From: Parascedosporium putredinis
Lineage: Eukaryota; Ascomycota; Sordariomycetes; Microascales; Microascaceae
Reading direction: 5' to 3'
Assembly (NCBI GenBank): GCA_949357655.1
Contig: CASHTG010000004.1
Span: 1,157,051-1,221,050 of the forward strand
DNA length: 64,000 nt
Part shown: in pieces, positions 46,796 to 57,945 of the stretch
Position numbering within the stretch: position 1 is the stretch's first letter
Layout: every line of letters starts with the position of its first letter
Position numbers and translations under genes: made by a program
The notes under the pieces: model-generated
Told to the model about the DNA's origin: nothing
The model's input: the letters and a program-made list of their open reading frames with translations, nothing else
Database searches by the model: none

Positions 46796-49743
46796 ATGGC
46801 GCCACCATCCTCCACCCGCTTCTCTGCCGAATCCCCTGAGTCAGAGGAACCTAGGAAAAGACGCCGTACAGCAATTGCGTGCGAAGAATGCCGTGAGCGA
46901 AAACGTAAATGCGACGGCGTGCGACCGGTGTGTGGGTCTTGTCACAGGGGCGTAAGTAGACGCTGCATCTGGAACGAGGATAAGAATAGCAAAGGTTGGT
47001 GGAGCAATACGTGAGTGTAACTGGGCTCCTGGCCCACCTATCACTGTTTCCAAACAGACGACTGACCAACGCTCCCTAGTTATGTCGAAGGTCTAAAGGC
47101 GAGGATTAAGGAGCTAGAGAGCACAGCCGACCAGGCAGTGCCTGTGCCTTCTCTAGGCGCTTCTCCATCTTATACATACCGGGGTGTACCGCCTTCCGCC
47201 GGAGAGGGAGCCGATGGGTTACAGACCCCACCCTCGGCCTCTGTCGAGCCGCAGACGGTAAGGTCTTTCGAATGCCCTGGAGACCGTCCACCCAACCAAA
47301 ACGTTATACCAGCTCCCTATGATGGACATGACAGCGTTCCAAACGAGCGTGGCCCCGTACCAGCCGACCCGGAGGCATTAGGGGTCAGCACGTCACGACA
47401 CCACCAATCCAGCTTATCAGCAGTCATGTATATGACGCAAGATGAAAGCACAGGAGAGGACGACAGTGAGGCGGAAGTCGATGCTATGGGTGTTGTTGGC
47501 TCGCTTGATGGCCTCACCAGCAGGCGGCCAAGGAAGAACTCCGGGTATTTTGGCCCATCCAGTAGCCTGAATCTCATTGGGAAAGCCAGAAGCTCAGTAT
47601 GCCGTAGATGTCGAAACAACAATATCAACGGCGGCATCAACCCGATAATGGACCGAGGCATCTCAGATCCTTGCCCAACGTGCCAAGAGGATGCTGCATC
47701 GGTTGACGTCATATCTCAGTCTTCAACGCAGGAGCCAAAGCCAAGGCGCTTTCATTTCAAGCACGGAATGAACGCGATTCCACCCCGAACGGAAGCGGAT
47801 AGCCTTCTAGAAAGCTATTGGACCCAAGTCCACTGCATCTACCCTTTTATTCATCGGCAGTCCTTCGAGGAGCGGTATTCCTCGCTCTGGAACCCGGCTA
47901 ACAACTCTACCGGCGATAGCCATGTGGCAAATGCCGGCTTTTATGCCACTGTTGGCGACGAGTTGTTCTATTGCATGCTGAACAGCGTTTTTCCCTTGGT
48001 GCCCTTTTCAGTACTCATATTCAGCCTCAAAACCGTGACAAAGTCAGCCGATCCTTTTGACCGCACTAGGGAATTCCTGAACGTCGGTCTTTTAGACCGT
48101 GGTAGCATCCCCCTCGTTCAGACGCTCCTGTTAACAGCCCAATATCTGCAGAGCACGTATATGTCGAGTCTGTGCTGGAATATAGTCGGGTTAGCCATTC
48201 GTTCTGCACAGTGTATCGGCCTGCACCACGAATCCGTGAATAGCAAGAATCGAAGGATGAACCAGCTACAACTAGAAATGCACCGGCGAACATGGAGCGG
48301 CTGTGTCCTATTCGATAGGTTTGTGATCGTTTTTATCTATAGGCACGGCTGATTTACAACTATGTTAGTTGAAACTAATAATGTGATTAGGGTATTATCC
48401 CTCACTTATGGTCGTCCGCTGATGATACATCCTGGAACAAGGGCGAAACCAGCGCCACTTCCCGCTGCAATAGATGACGAATTTCTTACAAGGGAGATGG
48501 ATAGTCCGGGCTGCCAGCCAGAGGCATTCCCAAGCGAAGTAGAATGCTACATAGAAGGCCTCAAATTACAGCATATACTCGGTCGTGTACTGGCCTCTTT
48601 CTACGCCATTAGCCCCGATGACAGCGAGGATTCGGCCGAGAGCGCAGCTTATAAGGCGCCAAACAGGGAGAGCCGGGCGCGAATTTCTCGAACATTCAAA
48701 ATAGCCGATCTCCCGCTCCTTCTAAAGGTTGACACACAGCTAGCGAAATGGCGCTTCAACTTGCCAGATCATTTAAAAGTTGAGAGTTACAATACCGGGG
48801 AGCTGACCAATGGTTCAAAAATGAAATTGTTCCGACGGCAGGCTAGAATCTTGGAGATAAGGTATTTGCATATTAGATTGATTCTGCTGCGACCCGCCCT
48901 GTCAGAACTGTGTGATTTAGCTTCAAGCTCTGCTACAATCAGCGCGATGCATCAGGGCTATCAGGAATCCAGTTTGCGTCATGAGATGTTAGTGCGGGCA
49001 GCAAACCTTTGTGTCTCTGTTGCCCAGGGCATTGCGAGATTAATTACCGAGATTACACCATCGGCTAGCGACTACCTCCCGGCACCATGGTATAACGTCT
49101 TCTGTAAGTCACCAATCTCATCACCCTAATGGTCTCCCTTCTTAGTTGTGCCATGAACGCAACAATGAGGCCTTCGCTTTATGGTGAAGAAATCAAATAC
49201 GGGTGGGCGCCTAACATTGTATAGACATTCATGCCTCTGCTATAGTGCTCCTTGTGAGTCGACTATGTATACCTAAGTATATTAATTCTGTCGACGAAAA
49301 TGCTTTGAAACGGTCCTGGGATCAATGCCTCAGTTTCTTAGACAGCTATGGTACCGAAAGCAGATCGGCTCGCCGCTGTCATCGTCTACTTGAATTAGTC
49401 GAACAAGAAATTCGCACCGGCATGCTGGGTACGCGTCATTACCACTTTCCGGACAATTGTTAAGCTAATTTTATCCTTTCTAGGTAATGGTAGCATAGAA
49501 CTAGAAGCTGCTACTTCTTTGTCTAGTCAGGATCACTCAATATTTGATCTAGGCGACTTCGGTCGAACAAGGCTATGGGATGCTACTGTAGGCCACCAAT
49601 CGGCCGCTTTAGATGAGTCATTTCAGTTTGATGAGAACTCGGCACCCTGGATGGGATCTTCAACAGATATGGCCTGGCTATCCTTCGTCCCATTTACCGA
49701 GGGACTAGGGAGCTTCGGCGAACCCGGAGGACTGATTGATTAA
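46796..49743 (+). CDS. Zn2Cys6 transcription factor with fungal-specific TF domain, intact
   Basis: The N-terminus MAPPSSTRFSAESPESEEPR is followed by KRRRTAIACEECRERKRKCD then GVRPVCGSCHRGVSRRC, a full Zn2Cys6 cluster (Cx2Cx6C...Cx2Cx7C). After an intron (about 47011-47080), YVEGLKARIKELE is the short coiled coil for dimerisation. A roughly 230-residue acidic/low-complexity segment precedes the fungal-specific TF domain: ESYWTQVHCIYPFIHRQSFE, LVQTLLLTAQYLQSTYMSSL and CWNIVGLAIRSAQCIGLHHE. Introns near 48319-48390, 49104-49225 and 49429-49485 are inferred from frame joins to VLSLTYGRPLMI, DIHASAIVLL and NGSIELEA. About 870 residues. No frame break is needed. It may regulate the flanking SDR and LovD-like hydrolase (inference from position). 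Confidence 0.9.
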
Positions 49744-49942
49744 TCAGGGGTTCATGTTAGACCTTTGATTCTATAGCTGTTGACTTAATCCACTGATATC
49801 AATGCCGCTTATTTCGAAGCTGACGCAGAAAGGGATAGGATAAGGGATCGCCCCCACCATCTATCTTTTTGTTGCCCAGGATCCTGCGTCGTTTACCTCT
49901 AAGTCGCGGGGTGCAAGTTATGTATAGATCAGTACATGCCAC

Positions 49943-51346
49943 CTATAGATTCCCCACCCGACTTTTGTGGATTTCAGAAAACATAAGAGATTCAGCTTCG
50001 AACCATAACTTCCCTACTTGTGGGTCAACAAATGGTAACATTTGTGAGGCAACTATTCCAGCGACCCCCTGCTCTTTATCACACCACCAAAAGATATTGC
50101 TAATCCCTGACCAGTGAACGGTATTGGTGGACCGACCCGTTAGGCCCGGCGAGATCATGAAACTAAGTCCCCAGCCCTGGGGTGCATTCGCGGCTGTCAA
50201 TGGATATAGTTCATTTGCTGGGTAGACGAAGTTTGGTTTAACTGCGGGCAGTGAGTGTCTGGCGAAGTCGGGATCCGAGAGTTGATTCTGAAACATCGCG
50301 TGAACCGTGGCAGGTGAGAGAATCTGCCTGCCGGTTTGTGGAGAGGTTCCATCATTCAATAGCGTGCTTAAGAGTTCTATGTTCCGCAAGAGTTAATCGG
50401 GTTTCCATATAAACTAGGGAGAAGGGGGACTCATGGACCCACTTCCATATTCGCGAATGTTCCCAAAGATACCACCGCCACCGCTTTGGAAGGCACCACT
50501 TCGTTGTTTGGCATCAAGCATTCTCGCTAGTGGTTGGGGAATGCGCGTAATGTGACCATCTTTCTCACGCTGCCACATTCCAACTAGTCGGTCTACCATT
50601 TCCTGAGGCGGAACCAACGTAACATCTTTGATCTCAAGCGGTTGGAACACATACTGGTCGAAGTATTCATTGAGGGTCATATTGCTGACTCTTTGAATGA
50701 TAATACCAACCCAATCTATAGAGATCTATTCGGAATTTAGTAGCTAGAGGAGTACTCGCACGATAGGTTGATCTCTGACTCGACTCACCCCATACTCGAA
50801 TCTGTCCCCTGGTTGATTAACAAGTGGCTGGAGAAAGTCATCCATCTGACAGGAGAACTCGTTATACTTTTCTAGCTTCTTATTCAAGAATGAATACCCA
50901 AACCCGGCTATCCTATCGTCATTAGAAATGCACAGTAACAGTTATGATCATAGCTTACCGGTATGAGTGAGAAGCATTCTCAACGTAATCTTGCTTTTCT
51001 TGTCCACGAGGATGCCGTCGTCTTGGAGAACTTGGAGATCTTTGAATTCTGGACAGATAGTTTCAATTTGATCCGGGTCGTCTAGTCTGAGCGCTCCAGA
51101 TTCAACGAGCTGCATACACGAGATGGCGGTGATAAGCTTGGTGCATGACGCCATCCAGTGTATATCTCCTATGCCACTGTCGTCGCCTGCGGCAGAGTAA
51201 TCAAATAGTTCCGTGGCAGTATGCTTTCCATCCCCAAGGAGCACAATAGTCGCATTCGGAAGGCTATTTTGAGAGTCGGAAACAGCGTTATCTAGTAGGG
51301 CGCGGAGATCACGGACAGCCGTATCGCCTAAGGTGATTGGAGCCAT
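49943..51346 (-). CDS. Beta-lactamase-fold serine hydrolase/transesterase (LovD-like), intact with three introns
   Basis: PF00144-family enzyme. MAPITLGDTAVRDLRALLDN leads to HWMASCTKLITAISCMQLVE, where SCTK is the SxxK nucleophile motif, and then KSKITLRMLLTHT. Intron 1 (about 50959-50910) joins T to AGFGYSFLNKKLEKYN. Intron 2 (about 50789-50716, donor GTGAGT) joins FEYG to ISIDWVGIIIQRVSNMTLNE. Intron 3 (about 50437-50376, donor GTGGGT, acceptor CATAG) joins REYGK to LLSTLLNDGTSPQTGRQ. The end is NTVHWSGISNIFWWCDKEQG then VAGIVASQMLPFVDP, the typical C-terminal pattern. About 400 residues, intracellular. No homopolymer repair is needed. It is the tail-to-tail neighbour of the Zn2Cys6 regulator, with stops 200 bases apart. 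Substrate unknown. Confidence 0.87.
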
Positions 51347-51409
51347 TTTACTCAATGTTCGACTTATGGCCTTGTATTGAAGAGTCGCGTCTTAGGAATA
51401 TCAGGAAAA

Positions 51410-51504
51410 CTTGAATTTGAGGGGTGATATAGGTGTAAAGTTTTAGATATCCAGGCGCGCCCTTTATCTAAAACTTTGCACCTCTATCACCCCTCAGATT
51501 CAAG
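51410..51504. repeat. Near-perfect 39-bp inverted repeat (hairpin) upstream of the LovD-like gene
   Basis: Arms at 51410-51448 and 51466-51504 are reverse complements with three mismatches over 39 bases and a 17-base loop containing GGCGCGCC. The left arm begins CTTGAATTTGAGGGGTGATA. The hairpin starts about 65 bases upstream of the start codon, so it lies in the promoter or 5' leader. It could be a miniature inverted-repeat element or a relic transposon end. Confidence 0.8.
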
Positions 51505-53603
51505 GTCGATTGCCGACCAACACCTCGATTACCTCGGCCCTAAGCTAGTTACCGCGGCGGGACTATTCCCGACGCTAAACCGCGCTACTAGTTTCTATAG
51601 GGAAGGGGGCAGTGATCAGTAAAAACGCGCCATGAGGGATGTAGATCCGCGAAGCAGCCGGCAGCCATAAGGAATACTACGGAAGCCTAGCGGTTTTCAC
51701 AATAACTTTATGCTATTAGGTTACATTACCCCACAACTCTCGAACGGGCAATATTCCTAGTTTGAAGCTACCCCGCTTCTGAATCAGGTATTATGTAAAG
51801 TTTATTGCGAATTTTAGACGTCCTGGTGAGCAACAGGCAGTAGAGAGATTGATATCCCCAGTTCACAGGTTGCCGCCTAGTTAGTATTATAATATCTGTA
51901 GATTCGCTATATTATTGTTTATGTTAGCATCTTACCTATTTCATTGATAGAAAATTATGACTGCCACGTCGAGGTGGGTTTGCTACTAACATGTAGGATA
52001 TACAGCTTAATAACTATCACTAGACGTAGACCTCTAACGGCGTCAGTCTAACTGTTAGAAGGCTCTACGGTAGGTTCTTTCAGATTTATAAGGCGCTTAA
52101 TAAACAACAATAATGTGTAACGGTAACCAGCATAGAAGTCTCATTATAGCTATCGGCTTAATAGCGTTCGTGATATTATTCTATATAAAGTGAACAATCC
52201 GTTATATAACCTCACTAAACTATAGCCTTAAGTAGACTTAACGCGGTGACTATCCGTGATTACTATAGTTACTTTATTTGGCAATCCTTGATGGCGTCCT
52301 AATGAACAGACCGTACCTAAACTCGTACCGGTGCCGGTATATGTATCAGTATACAAACATAGAAGACTGCGGATATGTGGTATGATTTAATAGCAGATTA
52401 GTTTTTAGAAATTCATATTTCTCTTTATATCGTTATACTTGTTTCAGGTCCTCATCTTTTACTTCTTTTTCTATCTACCCACGCGTTAGAAACCTTTCAC
52501 GCTGTTAATATAGTGTCTATATTTAGTCTTCGGTTCGCTCTTTTTAGGACCGTAGCGAATGTAACCTTTGTCAGCGTAGATTATCATACTGAAGGGCTAA
52601 AGGCGGAGCGATATAAGGCATGGGGCATCCTCCATAACAAGTCACGATGAGTTACACTTGCAGGATGGGACTATATGATAACATCCCACGCGATCTCTAC
52701 TAAGTTCACAGTATTTTCTTTTCGGACTCTTAGACTAGCTTGGGCGTCATGCTGGGGAATCAGATATTCTTAATATCGAATGGGCCACGCTCGTAGGGAT
52801 CATCTCGCGTGAGGATTACTTACTTCTTATGGCGTTGGTGGCCGGGGTGTGTAGGAGGGGGTTCGCTGCCTCCGGAATAGTGAACCTCTCCCACCTTTTG
52901 CATTCTAGGGAATATCAAGGTTTAGTTTGATTACATCAATGATCCAGACTAGTATCGGCAAGTATATCCATATAATAGTGCCGTGTGCCCCCTCGGGAAG
53001 AGTGTTTGTATGCCTTGATCTTGAATAATAGCAAAGCTTAGGTGTCAGGTTACCCTATAATGTGACTTAGACTTATGAGGATTAAGTGTAGCTTACTGAT
53101 TAGCCTGACCTGATCGGGACTGAGGATAAGATCGGTTATTAATAATTCGAGGTCTCATCTCAGTACGGGTCCGAAAGTAGAGGTGCCTTAAAAGATTTCT
53201 AGCTTTATTCTCGTTATAAGATATATAAGTAAGACTAGAGACATTCCCGTCTCTAAATCTGAATTCCGCATCTGACGCGTTATATATATTCTCCGAGATT
53301 ACTAAACGGCCCAATTACTCCGTAGCATGTTGCTTATGCTAGTCCGGCACCTAAGATGAAAGACCATCGACGGCCGAGCTAGGATCATAGCCAGTGCTGC
53401 AGCGATGAGCCTGGGAAGTGAAAAGTTTGAATAGTCATCTATTTGCCAAGGGAGGCATCAGCTTTGCATATCTCTACAAGCATGACTTCATGATAGATCG
53501 TCAATTTGACCACACTATATATCTTAAAATAAGCAAATAAACTCCGATAAAAGTATAGACAATACTTACTAATAAAATATATGAATCAGGCCCATATATT
53601 GTC
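51505..53603. other. Degraded AT-rich DNA, no gene
   Basis: Two kilobases with stops in all frames and TA-rich stretches, as expected for DNA changed by repeat-induced point mutation or long decay. No transposase motif could be read. Confidence 0.5.
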
Positions 53604-54885
53604 TTAGGGAGTACACCATCTGCCACCCGTCGTGGCAGGTAGTGCGGGAGCTACTTTCATATCGTTATACCATCTCTCTAGGGCGTCCTTACAGTTTATA
53701 AGCGCACGCGACCTAGTCTCATCAGCTTGTATATGTTTCGGACGTATTCTAGAGGATACCGCCATGAAAAAGTCTCCCAATATTGCAAGTAACTTGATAA
53801 AATATAATAGCCTATCAATCAGGAGGCTCTTAGTAGTTGGGTCGTATACCTGGGAGGTGAACAGCTCATGATTGAAATCAAACTTATGAAGAGTTGGAGA
53901 TGATTGTTGAATTATTAGCTCCCGACGGAAGAGGAGACATAATGTGCGCTCACGTATTATGCAGCACTCACGTATTATGCAGCACCACCAAAGTCTCTTC
54001 GCCATACTTGCCTCACGCCAACCATTCCCGCTCGTAGAGAAATGGCCTTTCTTTAGAGAAGAGCTTGATACCTCAGAAAAGTCCGCTCCGCTACAGCGCG
54101 TATGGTGAATCGCTGCTCTTATCCAGGCTGTATGCGGCCTTCTTTGAGGGTCAGTCGAAGGTGGGTCCCAATAGGTAAATAATAGCGCAGCTTAAGCAAG
54201 CCACGCCGGGTCTGACTCGCTACCAAACTTATAAAGGTTCTAAATAAGACAATTTTAATATCTAGTTTATAAAGTATTCTCGAGCGATATGATACCTTCG
54301 ATCGCAGGTAAAGAGCTGCTCTTGTCATCCTTATCGTTTCAAAGCCAAGTCTACGAGCGGTCGCGATGTCGATAAACTAGTATCAAATTAGCAATTCATC
54401 GGAGCTCGACTTGATTCTCTACTTACGCCAGACGCGGCGAAAATGACAGCCTGGAGCAGGAGTAATGGCAGCGGTTCAATTGTCCTCCTGTGACTCTTCC
54501 AGGAATATGTGTTCCAAAACTGATCCTCGTCAAGCAACGGAAGCAGGGGGTGAAGGTGTAGAAAATATAGGCGGATTATATCGTCCATTATGTCCTGGCT
54601 AGGTAAAAGGAAACACCCCTGCTCTTTTAGATGGCATTGGACTTCTCGATCCAGCTTCGAATAGTTCGTCACGATGAAACCTGGGTGAGGTGATACCTGC
54701 GCATCCTCATCGCTTAGGCCTAGCTCCTGCGATGCAGCTTGCACTATCTGTGTAGGTTCCCTCGAAGGAACAGTAGAGCTATCTAGATACTTCGATGAAT
54801 TCGGAGTCGCACTAGTCGTCCTAGGGGGGCTACGGCTATTTCCTGTAGACGGCTTACGTTGCCTGAGGCCGATATTGTGAGGCAC
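53604..54885 (-). pseudogene. Decayed fungal transcription factor (fungal-specific TF domain)
   Basis: Minus-strand pieces match the C-terminal domain of Zn2Cys6 regulators related to the cutinase factor 1-beta type. IRLYFLHLHPLLPLLDEDQF and PLPLLLLQAVIFAASG lie at 54400-54600. A fragment ALYLRSKVSYRSRILYKLD lies at about 54300, AALLFTYWDPPSTDPQ at about 54160, then KRLWWCCIIRERTL and HELFTSQVYDPTTKSLLIDR. Between pieces there are stops, lost segments and AT-biased codons, and no clear zinc cluster remains upstream. This is real decay rather than single-base read errors. Confidence 0.65.
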
Positions 54886-55444
54886 GTCTGGGCTCCCACA
54901 TTGGGGATCGAATACGCGAGATAGGAAGACACTAAACCTACTGAATATACGAATCTAGACGACTAGCTACTTAGCTCCTTATGTTAGATTACTCACGGCG
55001 TTTTCTATGTCATGATGGCATTGACGGGGTGGAGATAGCTAGCTCATTACTATTCTTCACATACCAGTAGAGTTGTTCCATATGAAATTTTCTCATCTGT
55101 TGATAATACTGCTTCCTAGTAGCGAAGTGGTCTCGAAGTCGTATAGATCACGCAATTTCCAGGATATTTTATAGGGAAACGTTACTATATAGAGCTTTTT
55201 CAATTGAGAAAACAGGCAGACACGTAGAGGTGGCATGCTAGATCATTTTAGCTGTATATTAAGGGAGTGTGGGAATCACACCTATCCATAGGCTATATTA
55301 GCCAGACTACGACCTATCTTCCTATTGGGTACACTAGTAGGAAAAGTTCCGATTCCTCCAGCTCGCTATCCGAAGTTGCATAATACGACCGACTTTAGTA
55401 ACTGACTATGTAGGTGGCCCTGATTTCTCTCATCTCTATTAGCG
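54886..55444. other. Degraded AT-rich DNA
   Basis: 560 bases without a readable gene. A possible remnant of the dead regulator's zinc cluster (QCHHDIENA before a GTGAGT donor, near 55000) is too weak to annotate. Confidence 0.35.
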
Positions 55445-56173
55445 TTATTTAGATAAGAGAAGATATGTGAGGAAGTTTCTCCGCTCAGGATCTGGCACGA
55501 GTAAGAGCCACATACCGTGACCTATAGAGGCCATAGGGAAACAGTCAGTCCTACCTGTACTCGGCCTAGCGTTACTGGAAACCGTATAGCCAACGACTGG
55601 GAGATCCATATCGTTATGACGTTTACGCTTCCTCCGTTGCGGCGGATTTCGACCTTGTGGTAGCTTCATTGTGGCACAACGGGTCGCCGGCGTGGCCTGC
55701 CATTCTGAGGTGTGGACGGCCATTAGACGACGCGATCTGAAAGGTTGGTGAAGTTCCATCTGAAATTGGTATATATCCAGAAGACCACAGTCATGGAGCA
55801 TAGTTAAAAGGCACTCTGAATCCGGCTTAAGTGGTGACCAGCGGATGACATCAGCTACAGCGAGTTTAGTAGACAATTGTCTGTATTTTTCGTTTAGCGT
55901 CCGTTGAGTAGATAGGATAGGATCGGTAGTAGGAAGGCTAGTAAGATATGAAGTGGATTCCATATTCGGGGTGCTCGGCGTCTCCAAGGGGGTTTTTGGT
56001 CTATTTGTAACTTGTTTAACCTGTGGTCGTGTCGCCTGACATTCGGATTCTAGTCCCGCATCGTCTGTCACCGAAGATAGCATCGTCTGCTTCATATCTA
56101 TATATTTAAGAATAATATAGATAGTGTATAATGTCGTTGATCGGTAACCTCTGCGGTATTTTTTAGCTAGCAT
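55445..56173 (-). CDS. Hypothetical protein, 242 aa, doubtful
   Basis: A single open frame in AT-rich degraded surroundings. It has no signal peptide or membrane span. It contains a basic nuclear-localisation-like stretch, PQRRKRKRHND, and a leucine-rich segment ECLLTMLHDCGLLDIYQF. A more likely start than the first ATG is the internal MKQTMLSSVTDD, because the preceding residues are AT-biased. I recognise no family. It could be a remnant of a mobile-element or regulator gene, or a chance open frame. Confidence 0.3.
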   Translation of the reverse strand: MLAKKYRRGYRSTTLYTIYIILKYIDMKQTMLSSVTDDAGLESECQATRPQVKQVTNRPKTPLETPSTPNMESTSYLTSLPTTDPILSTQRTLNEKYRQLSTKLAVADVIRWSPLKPDSECLLTMLHDCGLLDIYQFQMELHQPFRSRRLMAVHTSEWQATPATRCATMKLPQGRNPPQRRKRKRHNDMDLPVVGYTVSSNARPSTGRTDCFPMASIGHGMWLLLVPDPERRNFLTYLLLSK

Positions 56174-57250
56174 ATATAGGATAACAACATTAAGGCCTCT
56201 TATAAAGGGTTCGATAGAGATTATAGATGGTTTAAGTATTCACTTTAAAATTATTCGGCAACCAGTCTAGCAATATCACCGCCGTAGGGTTTCAGCTATG
56301 ATTGGTTAGTTTAGGTATACTAAGAATCAGCTGCTAAAATTCCACCGGCATTTTACGACTTGGCGCTTTTTATACTAAGGGCGAATTCGGCCTTGCTACC
56401 TTAGTAGAGTTGGAGGATTTGTTAAGGGATAACCGATAAGCCCGAAGGATCTAAATCTAGATGGGGTTTCCGTTTCCCTATATATCTAATTCTTATCACG
56501 GCCAGCCCAAGCAGGGAGCCAGGGCGGCAGAAGTGGTAGAAAGGATAAACGTCGGAAGCAGCCCACCAACGTAGGAACCGTAGGAGTAGGAAGATCTATC
56601 GCGACCTGAGGCATAGATCGCAATTGAAAGCATGATTGAAAGACACGACCGAGGCCTGGAGCCTAGCTAAATTTTATAGAAGAGGAGCGGTCTCATAACT
56701 ATGTATGTTGTAAAGTGTTAGGGGTATTGCTCGAGAACGAGTACCCTCCGACAAGATCGAACCGGCCGGTCCTGAATAGATAACACGAGTGCTGTCGTCA
56801 TTATTAGGGAGAGGGGTTGCCTAAAGGACTGCTAGCTGTTTTTAAAAGCTAAATGCCTTAATTGAAAGGGGCAAATTCAAAAGTTAGGACCTAGGATGAA
56901 GGTCGTGAAGTCGATGCACTGACGTATGCCGTATCGAAGGGGAACGGGCGTTGGGGCCACTAAGTCATCGAGTCACGTCTCGAGGCTGCCAGACGTTTAG
57001 ATATTAAGGTTGTTCTCTGATGGGCGCTTAAAGCGACGGTCGTAGCTTGGCGAACCGATCCTAATTCGCGGAGTCGCGTTCTACGCGTGAGATTGAACCA
57101 ATCTCCAGGCACCTCACCGGATGTGAAACAAGACTTGTGGGAGCGGCGGCCCGGGCCGCGGCGCAGCAGATTCTCGACTATAAATTATTTAGTCCATCAA
57201 TAATCCGCTTCAAATATTCGATTCCAGATCAACCAATATATACCGTGACG
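56174..57250. other. Intergenic, partly GC-richer toward the right
   Basis: About 1.1 kb with no gene. The last 150 bases (57100-57250) are the presumed promoter and leader of the surface protein that follows. Confidence 0.45.
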
Positions 57251-57945
57251 ATGAGATGGTTTTTGATTCTCCTGGTTTCTTTCTGGTTTCCCACGGTTCG
57301 CGCTTTGGACCATCATATGAAGTTTATCAGGGGGCCGGGGGTGGTCCGAGCTTACAGAGGACCAGCAGTGGTGCGCCGCGTGGGACGTAGCCCGTGGATA
57401 TGACGGGTGCGATGCAATGGTTTGCCTTTGCGAGGAACACCAATATATATACGACCAGACCGACAGCTGTGTACGGGACCTTGATCACCCCGTGGGCTTA
57501 CAGGAAGCCTGGATAGTCTACAACTACAATGCGGTCGTGTCCTATATTGCAGATTTCTGCAGCTTTGAGCCCGCCCTCTTGGTAAGTCGAGCGTCATATT
57601 ATAGAACGGCCTTTGCGAAACTAACCACTGGCCTTAGGCAACGGCGTCGGGAAGTGGTGGCGACGCGACAGTAGCTCCCACAAGTCGGCCGAATGAGACG
57701 ACTAGAAGACATCCTTCAGGTTAGCTCGTCCTACAGCACGTTACTCTAGTAGCTTTGCGGACTAACGGTCATTTTGCTTCGAAGATGAAGACTCCACTGA
57801 TGCAGAATCTGACCCATCTGCAACCCCGACAGAGACTACCATTAAGAAGTCTAGCTTAAGTGTCGTAGAGATTATTGGAATTGTCGCGGGAATAGCAACG
57901 ATTATTGGGACATTCGTCGCAATTTACATGTGTTTCTGCCGATAA
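57251..57945 (+). CDS. Cysteine-rich single-pass surface protein (signal peptide, ectodomain, TM), exon structure resolved by reading
   Basis: MRWFLILLVSFWFPTVRA is a signal peptide. A frame switch of two bases lies within two G5 runs (57330-57334 and 57337-57341); one extra G in each gives GWSELTEDQQWCAAWDVARG. The ectodomain continues YDGCDAMVCLCEEHQYIY, DSCVRDLDH and SYIADFCSFEPALL, with Cys spaced as in small fungal ectodomains. Intron 1 (57582-57637: GTAAGT, CTAAC branch, TTAG) and intron 2 (57720-57784) link a Ser/Thr/Pro stalk (ASGSGGDATVAPTSRPNETT, then SDPSATPTETT). The single membrane span is VEIIGIVAGIATIIGTFVAI with the short tail YMCFCR. About 190 residues. The layout is that of a receptor-like or adhesion protein. 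I do not recognise a named domain. Confidence 0.72.

Noticed and set aside
46796..49743. Retained-intron or frame error around VFPLVPFSVLIFSLKTVTKS in the regulator
   Set aside because: The frame stays open through the segment and the domain motifs on both sides are in register, so no break is claimed.
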